A stretch of DNA of 32,479 bases from an uncultured Prevotellaceae bacterium (GTDB lineage Bacteria; Bacteroidota; Bacteroidia; Bacteroidales; Bacteroidaceae): contig CALDLA010000147.1 in assembly GCA_937898415.1 (NCBI GenBank), positions 1-32,479 on the forward strand. Direction: 5' to 3'. A program made the translations under genes and the position numbers. Below the pieces are notes generated by a model. The model had not been told where the DNA came from. It searched no databases and was given only the letters and a program-made list of their open reading frames with translations. How positions within the stretch are numbered: position 1 is the stretch's first letter; each line of letters opens with the position of its first letter. Positions 16,094 to 22,891 of the stretch are shown piece after piece.

Positions 16094-16234
16094 ATGACAG
16101 ACAATGAAGAAAAGAAGTTTGTGACGGCCATTGAAAAGGCTGTGAAGAAAATGGGTAAGCGGAAAAATAGCCGCAAGTTAAAAATGAAGTACACCATTGC
16201 ACAATTTCTGTCTATGGGCGTATGCCTTGGCTGA
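16094..16234 (+). CDS. Small basic protein (46 residues)
   Basis: MTDNEEKKFVTAIEKAVKKM is followed by a very basic stretch (GKRKNSRKLKMKY) and a short hydrophobic end (TIAQFLSMGVCLG). An AGGAGG sequence 7 bases before the ATG is an unusually strong ribosome site for a Bacteroidetes gene and decides this start over the ATG at 16088. It is the last gene before two tandem hairpins. It may bind nucleic acid. Confidence 0.5.
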   Translation: MTDNEEKKFVTAIEKAVKKMGKRKNSRKLKMKYTIAQFLSMGVCLG

Positions 16235-16264
16235 TATAAGACATGTCGTAGATAACTACGATTG

Positions 16265-16290
16265 CTATCTGTGAAGATAGTTGTTTTATT
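16265..16290 (+). terminator. First of two tandem terminators
   Basis: CTATCT, loop GTGA, AGATAG, then a T-rich stretch (TTGTTTTATT). It lies 30 bases after the last gene of the control operon. Confidence 0.55.
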
Positions 16291-16309
16291 ATTCATATTT
16301 TTTTGTTGA

Positions 16310-16348
16310 AGCGGATTGTCTGTGAAGATAGTCCGCTTTCTTTATTTT
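16310..16348 (+). terminator. Second tandem terminator
   Basis: AGCGGA-TTGTCT, loop GTGA, AGATAG-TCCGCT, then TTCTTTATTTTT. The inner part nearly repeats the first hairpin, so the two may have arisen by duplication. Confidence 0.75.
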
Positions 16349-16414
16349 TGGTAATCTTTCATCGAAAAAGCGTTTTTCACCCGAAATAATATATATAATA
16401 GGTATTATTCTGAT

Positions 16415-16422
16415 TATCTTTG
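16415..16422 (+). promoter_or_regulatory. -7 box of the tail-like operon
   Basis: TATCTTTG, followed by C, fits TAnnTTTG. No TTTG is seen at the right distance upstream, so this promoter may need an activator or another sigma factor, for example the element's own sigma-like protein. That link is inference. Confidence 0.5.
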
Positions 16423-16455
16423 CCGAAGAAAATATTTATATTAATTAAAATAATT

Positions 16456-17046
16456 ATGAACACAGAGACATCAATGTTGCCTGAGAAGATAATTTCTCAA
16501 ACTATGGCAAATGTGAAACTTGAAGAGTTCAACACAAAGTTTAAGCTGTTGGTTGACTCTTATGCACGACTGCCTTTACATCTGGGCGAGGAAGCACTGC
16601 CGAGCAATCCGAAACTGATTACAAAGGAACGCCTCGAAGAGTATGTGAAGAAGATGCAGGAAGGCCTTCCAGAAGAGGGAAAGAAAGTCTGGCAGAAACT
16701 CTACTCTGATGCTGTGATGCAGATCAATGTGATTCGCCAGTTCTTTGATTCCTTCCCCTTGGCCGAGTTTTCTGTTGCTGATAATATCAGCACTCCAAGA
16801 GACGAGCGTGTCAAATGCACGAACAAACTGGATGTTCTCAATGCGGCTTCAACTGTTGAGATACCAACAGAATGCCGTGATTACTTCGAGAAAGTCAAGG
16901 CTTTTGACTATGCTTGTTCTGAAATGCACGATTATGAGAGTCTTCATGGCTTGAAAACGCGATCAATGGAAGAAATGATTTATTACGCACAACACCCATA
17001 CGAGTTCACCCAGAAGTGGCTTGGCGGTGGCTTTGAGAAAAAGTAA
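16456..17046 (+). CDS. Protein of unknown function, paralogue of the next gene (196 residues)
   Basis: Not recognised. It is mostly helical. A middle block (SDAVMQINVIRQFFDSFPLA, then EF), a C-terminal helix (VKAFDYACSEMHDYESLHGL) and the ending (YAQHPYEFTQKWLGG) align with the following gene in the same order, so the two are tandem duplicates that have diverged. Start chosen at MNTETSML, because an earlier TTG lies on the promoter box itself. As first gene of the operon with tail-like proteins it might be structural or a morphogenesis factor. Confidence 0.7.
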   Translation: MNTETSMLPEKIISQTMANVKLEEFNTKFKLLVDSYARLPLHLGEEALPSNPKLITKERLEEYVKKMQEGLPEEGKKVWQKLYSDAVMQINVIRQFFDSFPLAEFSVADNISTPRDERVKCTNKLDVLNAASTVEIPTECRDYFEKVKAFDYACSEMHDYESLHGLKTRSMEEMIYYAQHPYEFTQKWLGGGFEKK

Positions 17047-17064
17047 CAACACAATATTATAACT

Positions 17065-17868
17065 ATGGCAGAAAAAATGAATAATGTAGAGATTCCTGAG
17101 TTTGTCGTATTGTCTCAGGACAGGGATGCTTTTAAGGAACGGTTTGACCATGCTCGTAGTGGAATTGCCAATACTTATGAGAAATTGAAGAGTATCACAG
17201 ATTTAGCAGAAGTTATTCCTGATGACATTAAAGAAGTCAAAGCAGAACTTGTCAATACCTATATTGACGATCGTATTTCTGAAATCGCAGGAATGAAGAT
17301 GCTGACTTCTGAAGCAAGGGAACGGGCAAAAAGTGAGTGGGAAGATATTCGTAAGGATGCACTCTCATACACTGAAATCATTCAGCGTTTCTTCACAACC
17401 TATCCTTCTACAAAGTTTGTGCGTAGTGGAGAGAAACTTGTGTGTGTCAACGCTGATGAAGTCGTGTTTGACTCATGCAAGCGAAGCGTACCACAACAAG
17501 ACGTGATGAAGCACTATGACCTTATCCAGAAAGTCCGTACCGCCATTGATGCGCTTTGGGCTTTTGAGCGTGAACATGATTGGCCATCTGATAACTTGCT
17601 GACTCTCGAAAATGACTTGAAGCAAATTGAGCATCCAGAACAGTTAGCAACGAACTGGGTATTCAGAGAGTATCTGAGAGAGTACATCAAACAGCATCCG
17701 TACTTGGATGGTGCGTACAATGTTTCGAGAAGAAGCACTCTGGCAGAACAGAACGCTCGACTTGTGGAACTTCGCAAGAAGCATTTGGAGGAGCACCCGG
17801 AAGACTTTATACCACTTGGTAACAAGACGAATCCCTACGAGAATACAGGTGTAGGAAGAAAGCAGTAG
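17065..17868 (+). CDS. Protein of unknown function, paralogue of the previous gene (267 residues)
   Basis: It shares the block SYTEIIQRFFTTYPSTKF, the helix VRTAIDALWAFEREHDWPSD and the QIEHPEQLATNWVF ending with the gene before it. It adds a C-terminal basic helix (QNARLVELRKKHLEEHPED) and a glycine-rich end. It is soluble and helical, with no membrane segment or signal peptide. It begins 18 bases after its paralogue. Function unknown; position in the tail-like operon suggests a phage-particle role. Confidence 0.75.
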   Translation: MAEKMNNVEIPEFVVLSQDRDAFKERFDHARSGIANTYEKLKSITDLAEVIPDDIKEVKAELVNTYIDDRISEIAGMKMLTSEARERAKSEWEDIRKDALSYTEIIQRFFTTYPSTKFVRSGEKLVCVNADEVVFDSCKRSVPQQDVMKHYDLIQKVRTAIDALWAFEREHDWPSDNLLTLENDLKQIEHPEQLATNWVFREYLREYIKQHPYLDGAYNVSRRSTLAEQNARLVELRKKHLEEHPEDFIPLGNKTNPYENTGVGRKQ

Positions 17869-17893
17869 AACCAACATTTTAAATTTTTAGATT

Positions 17894-18124
17894 ATGATAA
17901 AGAATTTATTTGCAGTTTTGTCCGAGGATCAAATAAACTCGCTGACAAAGGAAGAGAGGCAGACACTTACCCGCCTCGACGAGAAACTTTTCCCTGACTA
18001 TGACAAGTACGTTGACGCTCACATGAAACAGAAAAGCGTAGTTGAGCGTGTTCTGGAAAGACGCAGGGAAGAGGAAAAAGAAAATGTTCAGTACCAACAG
18101 ATGATGGAATCGGAGTTCTGTTAG
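17894..18124 (+). CDS. Small acidic/helical protein (76 residues)
   Basis: MIKNLFAVLSEDQINSLTKE is followed by a long charged helix (KQKSVVERVLERRREEEKEN) and ends MESEFC. The SEDQINSLTKEERQTL stretch resembles the short helical tails that phages place near tail assembly genes. No family assigned. It follows the previous gene by 25 bases. Confidence 0.65.
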   Translation: MIKNLFAVLSEDQINSLTKEERQTLTRLDEKLFPDYDKYVDAHMKQKSVVERVLERRREEEKENVQYQQMMESEFC

Positions 18125-18133
18125 TCTCATGTG

Positions 18134-18172
18134 TGTGGGTAGGAAACGGCAACTTTGCCCTACCTACCCGCA
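18134..18172 (+). other. Long hairpin between operon genes
   Basis: TGTGGGTAGG pairs with CCTACCCGCA, with an inner GGCA/TGCC. No T-run follows, so it is not a clear terminator. It could set transcript stability or reduce read-through between the genes on either side. Confidence 0.5.
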
Positions 18173-18189
18173 TTTAAAAAGATTGCCTT

Positions 18190-18549
18190 ATGTGTACTAT
18201 AATTGGAACAAATAAGAAACAGAAAGTGGAACGTGACAGTTTCCTTCTGCAAGTGCGCTATGTTGCTGCTGATGCAAAGACATCTTTGCAGAAATACATT
18301 TCTCTGAATCCTTTACTTGCCAAAACTCCTGTGACGAAGAAACAAGTAAAGGAGATCTTCTTTCGTAATACTCTGGAGCATCTGCCTCGAAAGAGTGTTG
18401 AGGCTCTTGCTGAGTTTCTGTTTAGTCAGGCATTAAAGAATGACTATATTGTGCAAGCACCTAAGATATGGGTTGACGATGAGACTGAATATATCGTATC
18501 TCCCACCATCTTGGAGAAACGCCCCGGCCCCAAAACGAAGAAAAAATAA
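18190..18549 (+). CDS. Protein of unknown function, winged-helix-like (119 residues)
   Basis: The pattern DSFLLQVRYVAADAKTSLQK, LEHLPRKSVEALAEFLFSQA, LKNDYIVQAPKIWV and then ILEKRPGPKTKKK recurs in the gene at 19369-19824 (FRIKYLPGSDLKKPLQK, LPKWFRREVTEWAFKIA, YI, LKCGPK). The two are therefore paralogues. The end is strongly basic. It may be a small structural or connector protein of a phage particle; nothing confirms this. Confidence 0.7.
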   Translation: MCTIIGTNKKQKVERDSFLLQVRYVAADAKTSLQKYISLNPLLAKTPVTKKQVKEIFFRNTLEHLPRKSVEALAEFLFSQALKNDYIVQAPKIWVDDETEYIVSPTILEKRPGPKTKKK

Positions 18550-18602
18550 TACGATATGGAACCAACAACTATTCAAGCAAAGGGAAAGGTAGCGTAAGTA
18601 TC

Positions 18603-19145
18603 ATGGCAAGTAATAAGTCAGTCATAGCTAAAGCGGTTGAGGACTACAAGAACCGAGTTATCATACCGATAATGGAGGCACGTTTGAAGTCATGGTGCAG
18701 CCAGATTCTTGATGCTTCTATTCTTGCAAGGCAAAGGAATCCGAGAGCGCATAACTTCACGGGAAACCTTCTCAATTCGATTGTAGTTTGCCTTTATCGG
18801 AACAAACAGCCTGTTATGGCTTGGTTTGCATCGGACAGAGTACCAGAAGCCATTGTGCCGAAGATGAAGAAAAGACAGCGTAAGCGTGTCTTCTTCAGTC
18901 GTGATTACGATGAGCAGGAAAGCGCATATCTTCCGACGGTAGAAACAAACGGTGGTTGGGGTCGTGATGATGCTCAGAACTTCTTTGAGAACTATTTGCC
19001 GAAAGGCAACAACCTCTTTGACGTTGTGATTGCCTATCCCGTTGAATATGCTGATTGGGTAGAAGCGCAAAGGGCTACAACTGGCATTCTCAATGCCTAT
19101 CAGTATGCAGAACGTACAGGTATAAGATTTATGAGAATTAAATAA
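18603..19145 (+). CDS. Tail-completion / HK97 gp10-like candidate (180 residues)
   Basis: The layout fits the gp10-like family, which joins tail to head. There is a first helix with RLKSWCSQILDASILARQRN, then FTGNLLNSIVVCLYRN (the usual 'TGNLRNSI' turn), a long insertion, then VVIAYPVEYADWVEAQRATT, where the family has a conserved 'YA.yvE.G'-like strand. The resemblance is in pattern, not in a diagnostic motif. It lies in the middle of the operon that ends with a chaperone-like gene, the expected phage order (connector, tail, chaperone). Confidence 0.45.
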   Translation: MASNKSVIAKAVEDYKNRVIIPIMEARLKSWCSQILDASILARQRNPRAHNFTGNLLNSIVVCLYRNKQPVMAWFASDRVPEAIVPKMKKRQRKRVFFSRDYDEQESAYLPTVETNGGWGRDDAQNFFENYLPKGNNLFDVVIAYPVEYADWVEAQRATTGILNAYQYAERTGIRFMRIK

Positions 19146-19154
19146 AAAAAGGAT

Positions 19155-19379
19155 ATGGAGAAAGAAGAGAAAAACTTATTGGCATCCCTCAAAAAGATTA
19201 GGGATAATCAGGATGGAACTGAGGACTGGATGGTAGATACACCATTTGAAGTTATCAACTATGGTTTCATCAAGACTCTCGAACGCAAGGTAAAAGGACT
19301 TGAATTTGAATCAGTGAAAGTTGTCAACGGCAAACTCTCACTCTATTTTACACGAAAGGGTTGGACTTATGTTCATTAG
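19155..19379 (+). CDS. Small protein of unknown function (74 residues)
   Basis: MEKEEKNLLASLKKIRDNQD is helical. The second half (YGFIKTLERKVKGLEFESVK, VVNGKLSLYFTRKGWTYVH) looks like a beta hairpin. It overlaps the next start by 11 bases (ATGTTCATTAG), so the two are translationally coupled. Not recognised. Confidence 0.7.
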   Translation: MEKEEKNLLASLKKIRDNQDGTEDWMVDTPFEVINYGFIKTLERKVKGLEFESVKVVNGKLSLYFTRKGWTYVH

Positions 19380-19824
19380 GAGAAAACGAGACGCAAATAA
19401 TGGTGACGGCTCTTTCAGTTTCCGCATCAAGTATCTGCCCGGCTCTGACTTGAAGAAGCCTTTGCAGAAATGGTTGCGCATGGAATTGGAAGCGGGTTGT
19501 TACTGCCTACACAGCGAGGAAGAAATCAGAGACTACATGGGTGATAACATTTTCGGCTATCTGCCTAAATGGTTCAGGCGTGAAGTTACTGAATGGGCTT
19601 TCAAAATCGCATACCGTGAGGGCTATATTTGTCGAAGTCAGCATGATCAGGACGCGCAAGTTCCGCAGTTCTACATTCCCCGCGCACTGCTTGATTTGAA
19701 ATGTGGGCCAAAGATGAACGTGTCCGAACAATATGCCAAGGAGTTTGACACGATTCCTGGTGTGTCTGCTGACTTTGAAGAGCAGAAACCAATTACAAAA
19801 CTTGAAAACAAAACAGATTTATAA
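19369..19824 (+). CDS. Protein of unknown function, paralogue of 18190-18549 (151 residues)
   Basis: It begins MFIRRKRDANNGDGSFSFRI. The middle (LPKWFRREVTEWAFKIAYRE, then GYICRSQHDQDAQVPQFYIP, then RALLDLKCGPK) aligns with the smaller gene at 18190, and extra sequence lies at both ends. An earlier in-frame non-ATG start would run deep into the preceding gene, so the ATG within the overlap is preferred. No membrane segment. Probably in the same complex or role as its paralogue. Confidence 0.7.
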   Translation: MFIRRKRDANNGDGSFSFRIKYLPGSDLKKPLQKWLRMELEAGCYCLHSEEEIRDYMGDNIFGYLPKWFRREVTEWAFKIAYREGYICRSQHDQDAQVPQFYIPRALLDLKCGPKMNVSEQYAKEFDTIPGVSADFEEQKPITKLENKTDL

Positions 19825-19826
19825 CG

Positions 19827-20333
19827 ATGGAAGAAACAGTTATTGACGATGTGCAGAATGCACAGGAAGAATTGGAGAATGTCACAGGCGTTCACTATAC
19901 CGATGTGGCTATTCCGGGAACAAATAAGAAGTATAAAGTCAGGACTTTAAAGAATACACAGATTGAGGCTCTGACCAAACTTCTTGCGGGTAAGGAAACT
20001 GATCCCGCAGACGCTATCATTGAGGATTCAAAGATTGGCTGCAAGGCCATGGCCATTTATCTTACGCCGAACTATTGGAAACGTAAGCTGACTTATTGGT
20101 TCAAGTGGCGTTGGTACTACTACATTCGGCAATACGACTGCTATCAGGTGCAGCCTGTCATTAGTGCAGGCAGAAACTCAACTCCCTACATTGACTTTCT
20201 CCGAACCATGTCACTTCTGAATTACCAGAAAACGACGATGATGCAAATGACCAGACAGGAGGCAGAGAAGGTTTTGCAGGAAATGGCAGAGAGAGCCAAC
20301 AAAGAGTCTGGTAATGGAAAAGAAGGTGAGTAA
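19827..20333 (+). CDS. Candidate tail assembly chaperone (168 residues)
   Basis: Tail assembly chaperones bind the tape measure protein while the tube forms. This protein opens with an acidic stretch, then IPGTNKKYKVRTLKNTQIEA, which is typical of the beta-hairpin start of such chaperones ('GKKYKVR.L...qle.L'). A helical body follows with LTYWFKWRWYYYIRQYD. The same W-rich segment recurs in the minus-strand gene at 21031. It is the last gene of the operon and begins 2 bases after its neighbour. A tape measure gene would usually follow directly; here it lies elsewhere, on the other strand. No programmed frameshift site is convincing at the end: the -1 frame stops after four codons. Confidence 0.5.
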   Translation: MEETVIDDVQNAQEELENVTGVHYTDVAIPGTNKKYKVRTLKNTQIEALTKLLAGKETDPADAIIEDSKIGCKAMAIYLTPNYWKRKLTYWFKWRWYYYIRQYDCYQVQPVISAGRNSTPYIDFLRTMSLLNYQKTTMMQMTRQEAEKVLQEMAERANKESGNGKEGE

Positions 20334-20355
20334 TCTCATGTTTCCATATATATTC

Positions 20356-20386
20356 TTTGCTAAAAGTCTTGAATAATGTAACTTTG
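20356..20386 (+). promoter_or_regulatory. Strong consensus promoter without a gene behind it
   Basis: TTTG (20356-20359), 19 bases, TAACTTTG (20379-20386), then C. The expected start is near 20393. The next 55 bases lead straight into a terminator. Confidence 0.7.
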
Positions 20387-20392
20387 CAGCAA

Positions 20393-20449
20393 ACTTTAAC
20401 GGATTTAAATCGTCGAGGTCGCCCGTCTGAGAAGATAGGCGGCTTTTTC
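20393..20449 (+). ncRNA. Very short transcript of about 55 nt
   Basis: About 23 bases of leader precede a terminator hairpin, where CGCC and GTCT pair with AGAT and GGCG around GAGA, then five T. There is no reading frame. The last bases are antisense to the stop codon of the convergent gene. It may be a regulatory RNA, or the stump of an operon whose downstream gene was replaced. Confidence 0.4.
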
Positions 20450-21041
20450 ATACATACTGAAACCAAAGTCCGTTTATGGGCTTGCCTAACCTCATGTTGT
20501 GATAGAATGTGTTACTGCTAAGATGATATTCAGTTAGAACTTCCTGAACAGAGTTGAACGTCCGGCCATCATTGAGACAAAGTATTTTCTTGGTTGTTCT
20601 TTTTTTGTTAGCGTAAAGACTACTGTATAATTCTTCCTTCTTCTTTCTTATAATATCAGGAATGTCGCCGTCGTGAAGTACGAAATGCAAACCTCTGGTG
20701 GCGTTCTTGTTGTTGATGCAGTTGTAGATGGTCATGTATGGTATGCCAGTCTGATTGCTACATTCGCGTATCGTTGCATATATTTTACCTGTCTCAACAC
20801 AGCGGATGGTCTTGCTCCAGTCTTTCTTTTTTGTTTCGGTGATGTTCTTGACGGTTATGGTGTTATTGGATAACTCTTTTTCCTGAATTTCAATACCGAA
20901 TACCTCGACCTTGCATCCTTTGTTTCTCGCGATCGCAGTAAATACCTTAACTTGATCGTCTGAATAAAGGACGTGTAATTCTGTCACTTTATCATCCTTG
21001 GTGAAAGCCAAGAAATAGCGGGTCTTAGGATTAGTATTCAT
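20448..21041 (-). CDS. Protein with two NUMOD-like DNA-binding repeats (197 residues)
   Basis: Two similar units lie at about 78-125 (IRCVETGKIYATIRECSNQT, then GIPYMTIYNCINN) and 150-197 (ILCLNDGRTFNSVQEVLTEY, then HLSSNTFYHNMR). Each has a short strand pair followed by a helix-turn-helix. This is the arrangement of NUMOD1-type modules that give homing endonucleases their DNA specificity. No GIY-YIG or HNH catalytic motif is visible. The first ~70 residues are unknown. It overlaps the upstream gene by 11 bases. It may be a regulator that evolved from a homing enzyme. Confidence 0.5.
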   Translation of the reverse strand: MNTNPKTRYFLAFTKDDKVTELHVLYSDDQVKVFTAIARNKGCKVEVFGIEIQEKELSNNTITVKNITETKKKDWSKTIRCVETGKIYATIRECSNQTGIPYMTIYNCINNKNATRGLHFVLHDGDIPDIIRKKKEELYSSLYANKKRTTKKILCLNDGRTFNSVQEVLTEYHLSSNTFYHNMRLGKPINGLWFQYV

Positions 21042-21642
21042 TTTTGTATTTCGTTAGATATTTCTCAGAGGCCATCAAGTCAAGTTGTGCTTTGGTCTGA
21101 CACCACAGATATTCATAATTCTGGCACCTTACAAGCCCAAACAGCCATGACTTTGTTTCATAGAGCCATTTGTACCTTTTCAAATTCTCCAAATTCTGAC
21201 TTTCAGTATTGAAGAATTGTTCAGCATGGTTTCGTTGCAAGAAACTGATAGCAATTATATTCTCCAGTTCGTCGCTTTCATGTCGGCGCACGTAGTAGAA
21301 CCATCGCCACATAAGCCAATACTTCAATGTCATTCTCCAGAAGGTATCACAGAGGATTGCAGAAACGATCTTGCACATAGTCTTTCTGTCTTGTGCTTCT
21401 ATGCAAGGTTTGAAGTATTCCGCTTCTTTAATCATTTCAGGATTTACGGCGTTATGGGTAATGCTGAGAATCATGGCATCCTGACCGTATTTCAGCCAAC
21501 CTACTTTTACATAGGAGTTACCAAAGCAGAAGAAATCATGCTCATTGGAGATAATGCTAAGATACGTCCTTTGCCGATAACTTTCAATGGCATCCTGCAT
21601 CTTCTTTTGGTCATGCTCATAGTTGTTGTGTATATCTCGCAT
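21031..21642 (-). CDS. Paralogue of the chaperone-like protein (203 residues)
   Basis: CKIVSAILCDTFWRMTLKYW with LMWRWFYYVRR matches the plus-strand chaperone candidate (CKAMAIYLTPNYWKRKLTYW with FKWRWYYYIRQ) at the Cys-Lys, Trp, L.YW, WRW and YY.R positions. The N-terminus differs (no acidic start) and a Trp/Tyr-rich end is added. Start chosen at MRDIHNNYEH, since the open frame upstream begins with TTG. It is followed by the NUMOD-like gene with an 11-base overlap. Confidence 0.5.
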   Translation of the reverse strand: MRDIHNNYEHDQKKMQDAIESYRQRTYLSIISNEHDFFCFGNSYVKVGWLKYGQDAMILSITHNAVNPEMIKEAEYFKPCIEAQDRKTMCKIVSAILCDTFWRMTLKYWLMWRWFYYVRRHESDELENIIAISFLQRNHAEQFFNTESQNLENLKRYKWLYETKSWLFGLVRCQNYEYLWCQTKAQLDLMASEKYLTKYKNEY

Positions 21643-21653
21643 AAACAATTCAA

Positions 21654-22331
21654 TTACAATCCGTACTTTTCCTTCAGTTGACGAAGTTCCTTCTCAAAAT
21701 CCTCATTGTTTAACTTCATATCCTTATCATAGCTACTGCCGTGAAGAGCCTCGTATGCTTCTTTAGCATCTGGGTACGCCTTTTCAACAGCCTTACTAAT
21801 CAAAGCTGCCATTTCGTAAGGTCTTACTCTCTCACCAACATCTTCATGCAGAACCTCCTCGAACTTTGCGAACAAAGGACATTGTCTGCATTTGATTGGG
21901 AAATAGAAGTTGATAGCATCGGTTTCTTCTTGTTCTGGCTCTACGGTATTTCTCTGCCTTATCTCATCGTATCTGAGGAATAAGTCAGCACGTTCTTTTG
22001 AACCCTTTGGAGCGGCTTTTGCAGAACGCAGTATTTCCTTTGCCACCTCGTCACCATCAATCAGTTCTATATCTTCCAGTTCAACAGGTATAGCCCCCTC
22101 TTTTATGCGGTTCTTTCTGCTATCAAGAAGTTTTTTGAACTTTGCAGATTCAAGAATCTTTTTCATATATGCCTGCTGATTCTTTTCCGGGTATTGCATA
22201 TACTCAGGGTAGCAAAGTTTGAAAGCGTCAACATCTTTATACTTTAACGCCACCAGATCAGCAAAAGCAAGCATAGATGCTTCGACATTGAGTAGTTTTA
22301 ACTCGCGTTTAAATTCAGTAGAGTGTTCCAT
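21654..22331 (-). CDS. Possible small terminase subunit-like protein (225 residues)
   Basis: The N-terminal part (ASMLAFADLVALKYKDVDAF, then KLCYPEYMQYPEKNQQAYMK) has the helix-turn-helix layout of phage small terminases ('fa.ll..G....AY..aYP'), which select the packaging site. A strand with CRQCPL follows, perhaps half a metal site, and the end is charged helix (EDFEKELRQLKEKYGL). No large terminase gene is present. In a satellite such a protein could redirect the helper's packaging machine. Alternatively it is an unrelated DNA-binding protein. Confidence 0.4.
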   Translation of the reverse strand: MEHSTEFKRELKLLNVEASMLAFADLVALKYKDVDAFKLCYPEYMQYPEKNQQAYMKKILESAKFKKLLDSRKNRIKEGAIPVELEDIELIDGDEVAKEILRSAKAAPKGSKERADLFLRYDEIRQRNTVEPEQEETDAINFYFPIKCRQCPLFAKFEEVLHEDVGERVRPYEMAALISKAVEKAYPDAKEAYEALHGSSYDKDMKLNNEDFEKELRQLKEKYGL

Positions 22332-22342
22332 ATTTATAAGTA

Positions 22343-22480
22343 TTATTGTTCACATGACGAATTGCCTGTTACTGTTTTATGGCTATGACACGATTTCTCG
22401 TTCATGCAGAATCCTTCCCATATCTCCGTTTTCGCATAGAAGACTTTGCAAGCCATGTAAGGGCAATCCAGACACTTCAT
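22343..22480 (-). CDS. Cys-rich microprotein (45 residues)
   Basis: MKCLDCPYMACKVFYAKTEI continues WEGFCMNEKSCHSHKTVTGN. CxxC (3, 6), then C11, C25, C32 and His residues suggest a small metal-binding knuckle. It starts 3 bases after the stop of the upstream gene and ends 12 bases before the next start, a tight fit that supports a real gene. Function unknown. Confidence 0.55.
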   Translation of the reverse strand: MKCLDCPYMACKVFYAKTEIWEGFCMNEKSCHSHKTVTGNSSCEQ

Positions 22481-22483
22481 CAG

Positions 22484-22777
22484 TTACTTGTTACCTTTTA
22501 TTTTGTCTATATCGGCTTGTTTGTAGAAGCATTTGCGCCCAATCTTTACAGGTATGAGATAACCACTCTTTGACCATCGCCACAGAGTGTTTTTCTTCAC
22601 ATTGAGAATCTTTGCCGTATCATCAGCACCAACTAATTCGTTGTCATGCTCATTGTCGGCAACAGCTTTCTTCTCTGCCTCTCGCTCTTCGTAGATTTCC
22701 TTGAATAGTTCTTTGAGGTCATTCAGACTAACGACCATCAAGACATTTTCCTTTTTTTCTAATATCTCAGTAATCAT
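22484..22777 (-). CDS. Excisionase-like helix-turn-helix protein (97 residues)
   Basis: The C-terminal 50 residues (LVGADDTAKILNVKKNTLWR, then WSKSGYLIPVKIGRKCFYKQ, then ADIDKIKG) are the standard HTH_17/excisionase fold: helix-turn-helix, wing with GRKCFYK, final helix. The N-terminus is a charged helix. Start MITEILEKK is preferred because the promoter lies over the longer frame's first codons. Being close to the integrase, it is the best candidate for the recombination directionality factor. Confidence 0.72.
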   Translation of the reverse strand: MITEILEKKENVLMVVSLNDLKELFKEIYEEREAEKKAVADNEHDNELVGADDTAKILNVKKNTLWRWSKSGYLIPVKIGRKCFYKQADIDKIKGNK

Positions 22778-22795
22778 ATCGGTTTGTTTTTTCCG

Positions 22796-22826
22796 CGAAG
22801 GTAGAGAAAAATCAAAGCCAATCAAA
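22796..22826 (-). promoter_or_regulatory. Promoter of the excisionase-like operon
   Basis: TTTG (22823-22826), 19 bases, TACCTTCG (22796-22803) on the minus strand; one base off the usual -7 box. Confidence 0.55.
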
Positions 22827-22870
22827 AGAAAAGAGGTGTATGCAAGTTTTCATACACTCACATACACCTC
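22821..22870 (-). terminator. Terminator of the integrase operon
   Basis: GAGGTGTATG and CATACACCTC are perfectly complementary around an 18-base loop; TTTTCTTTT follows on the minus strand. The T-run overlaps the -33 box of the next promoter. Confidence 0.8.
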
Positions 22871-22891
22871 TATACAAGTTTTAGCCCTTTT

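Noticed and set aside
20300..20400. Programmed frameshift at the end of the chaperone-like gene
   Set aside because: The -1 frame stops within four codons of the A-run. The +1 frame gives only 20 residues ending at a TAA, and no typical slippery heptamer is present.
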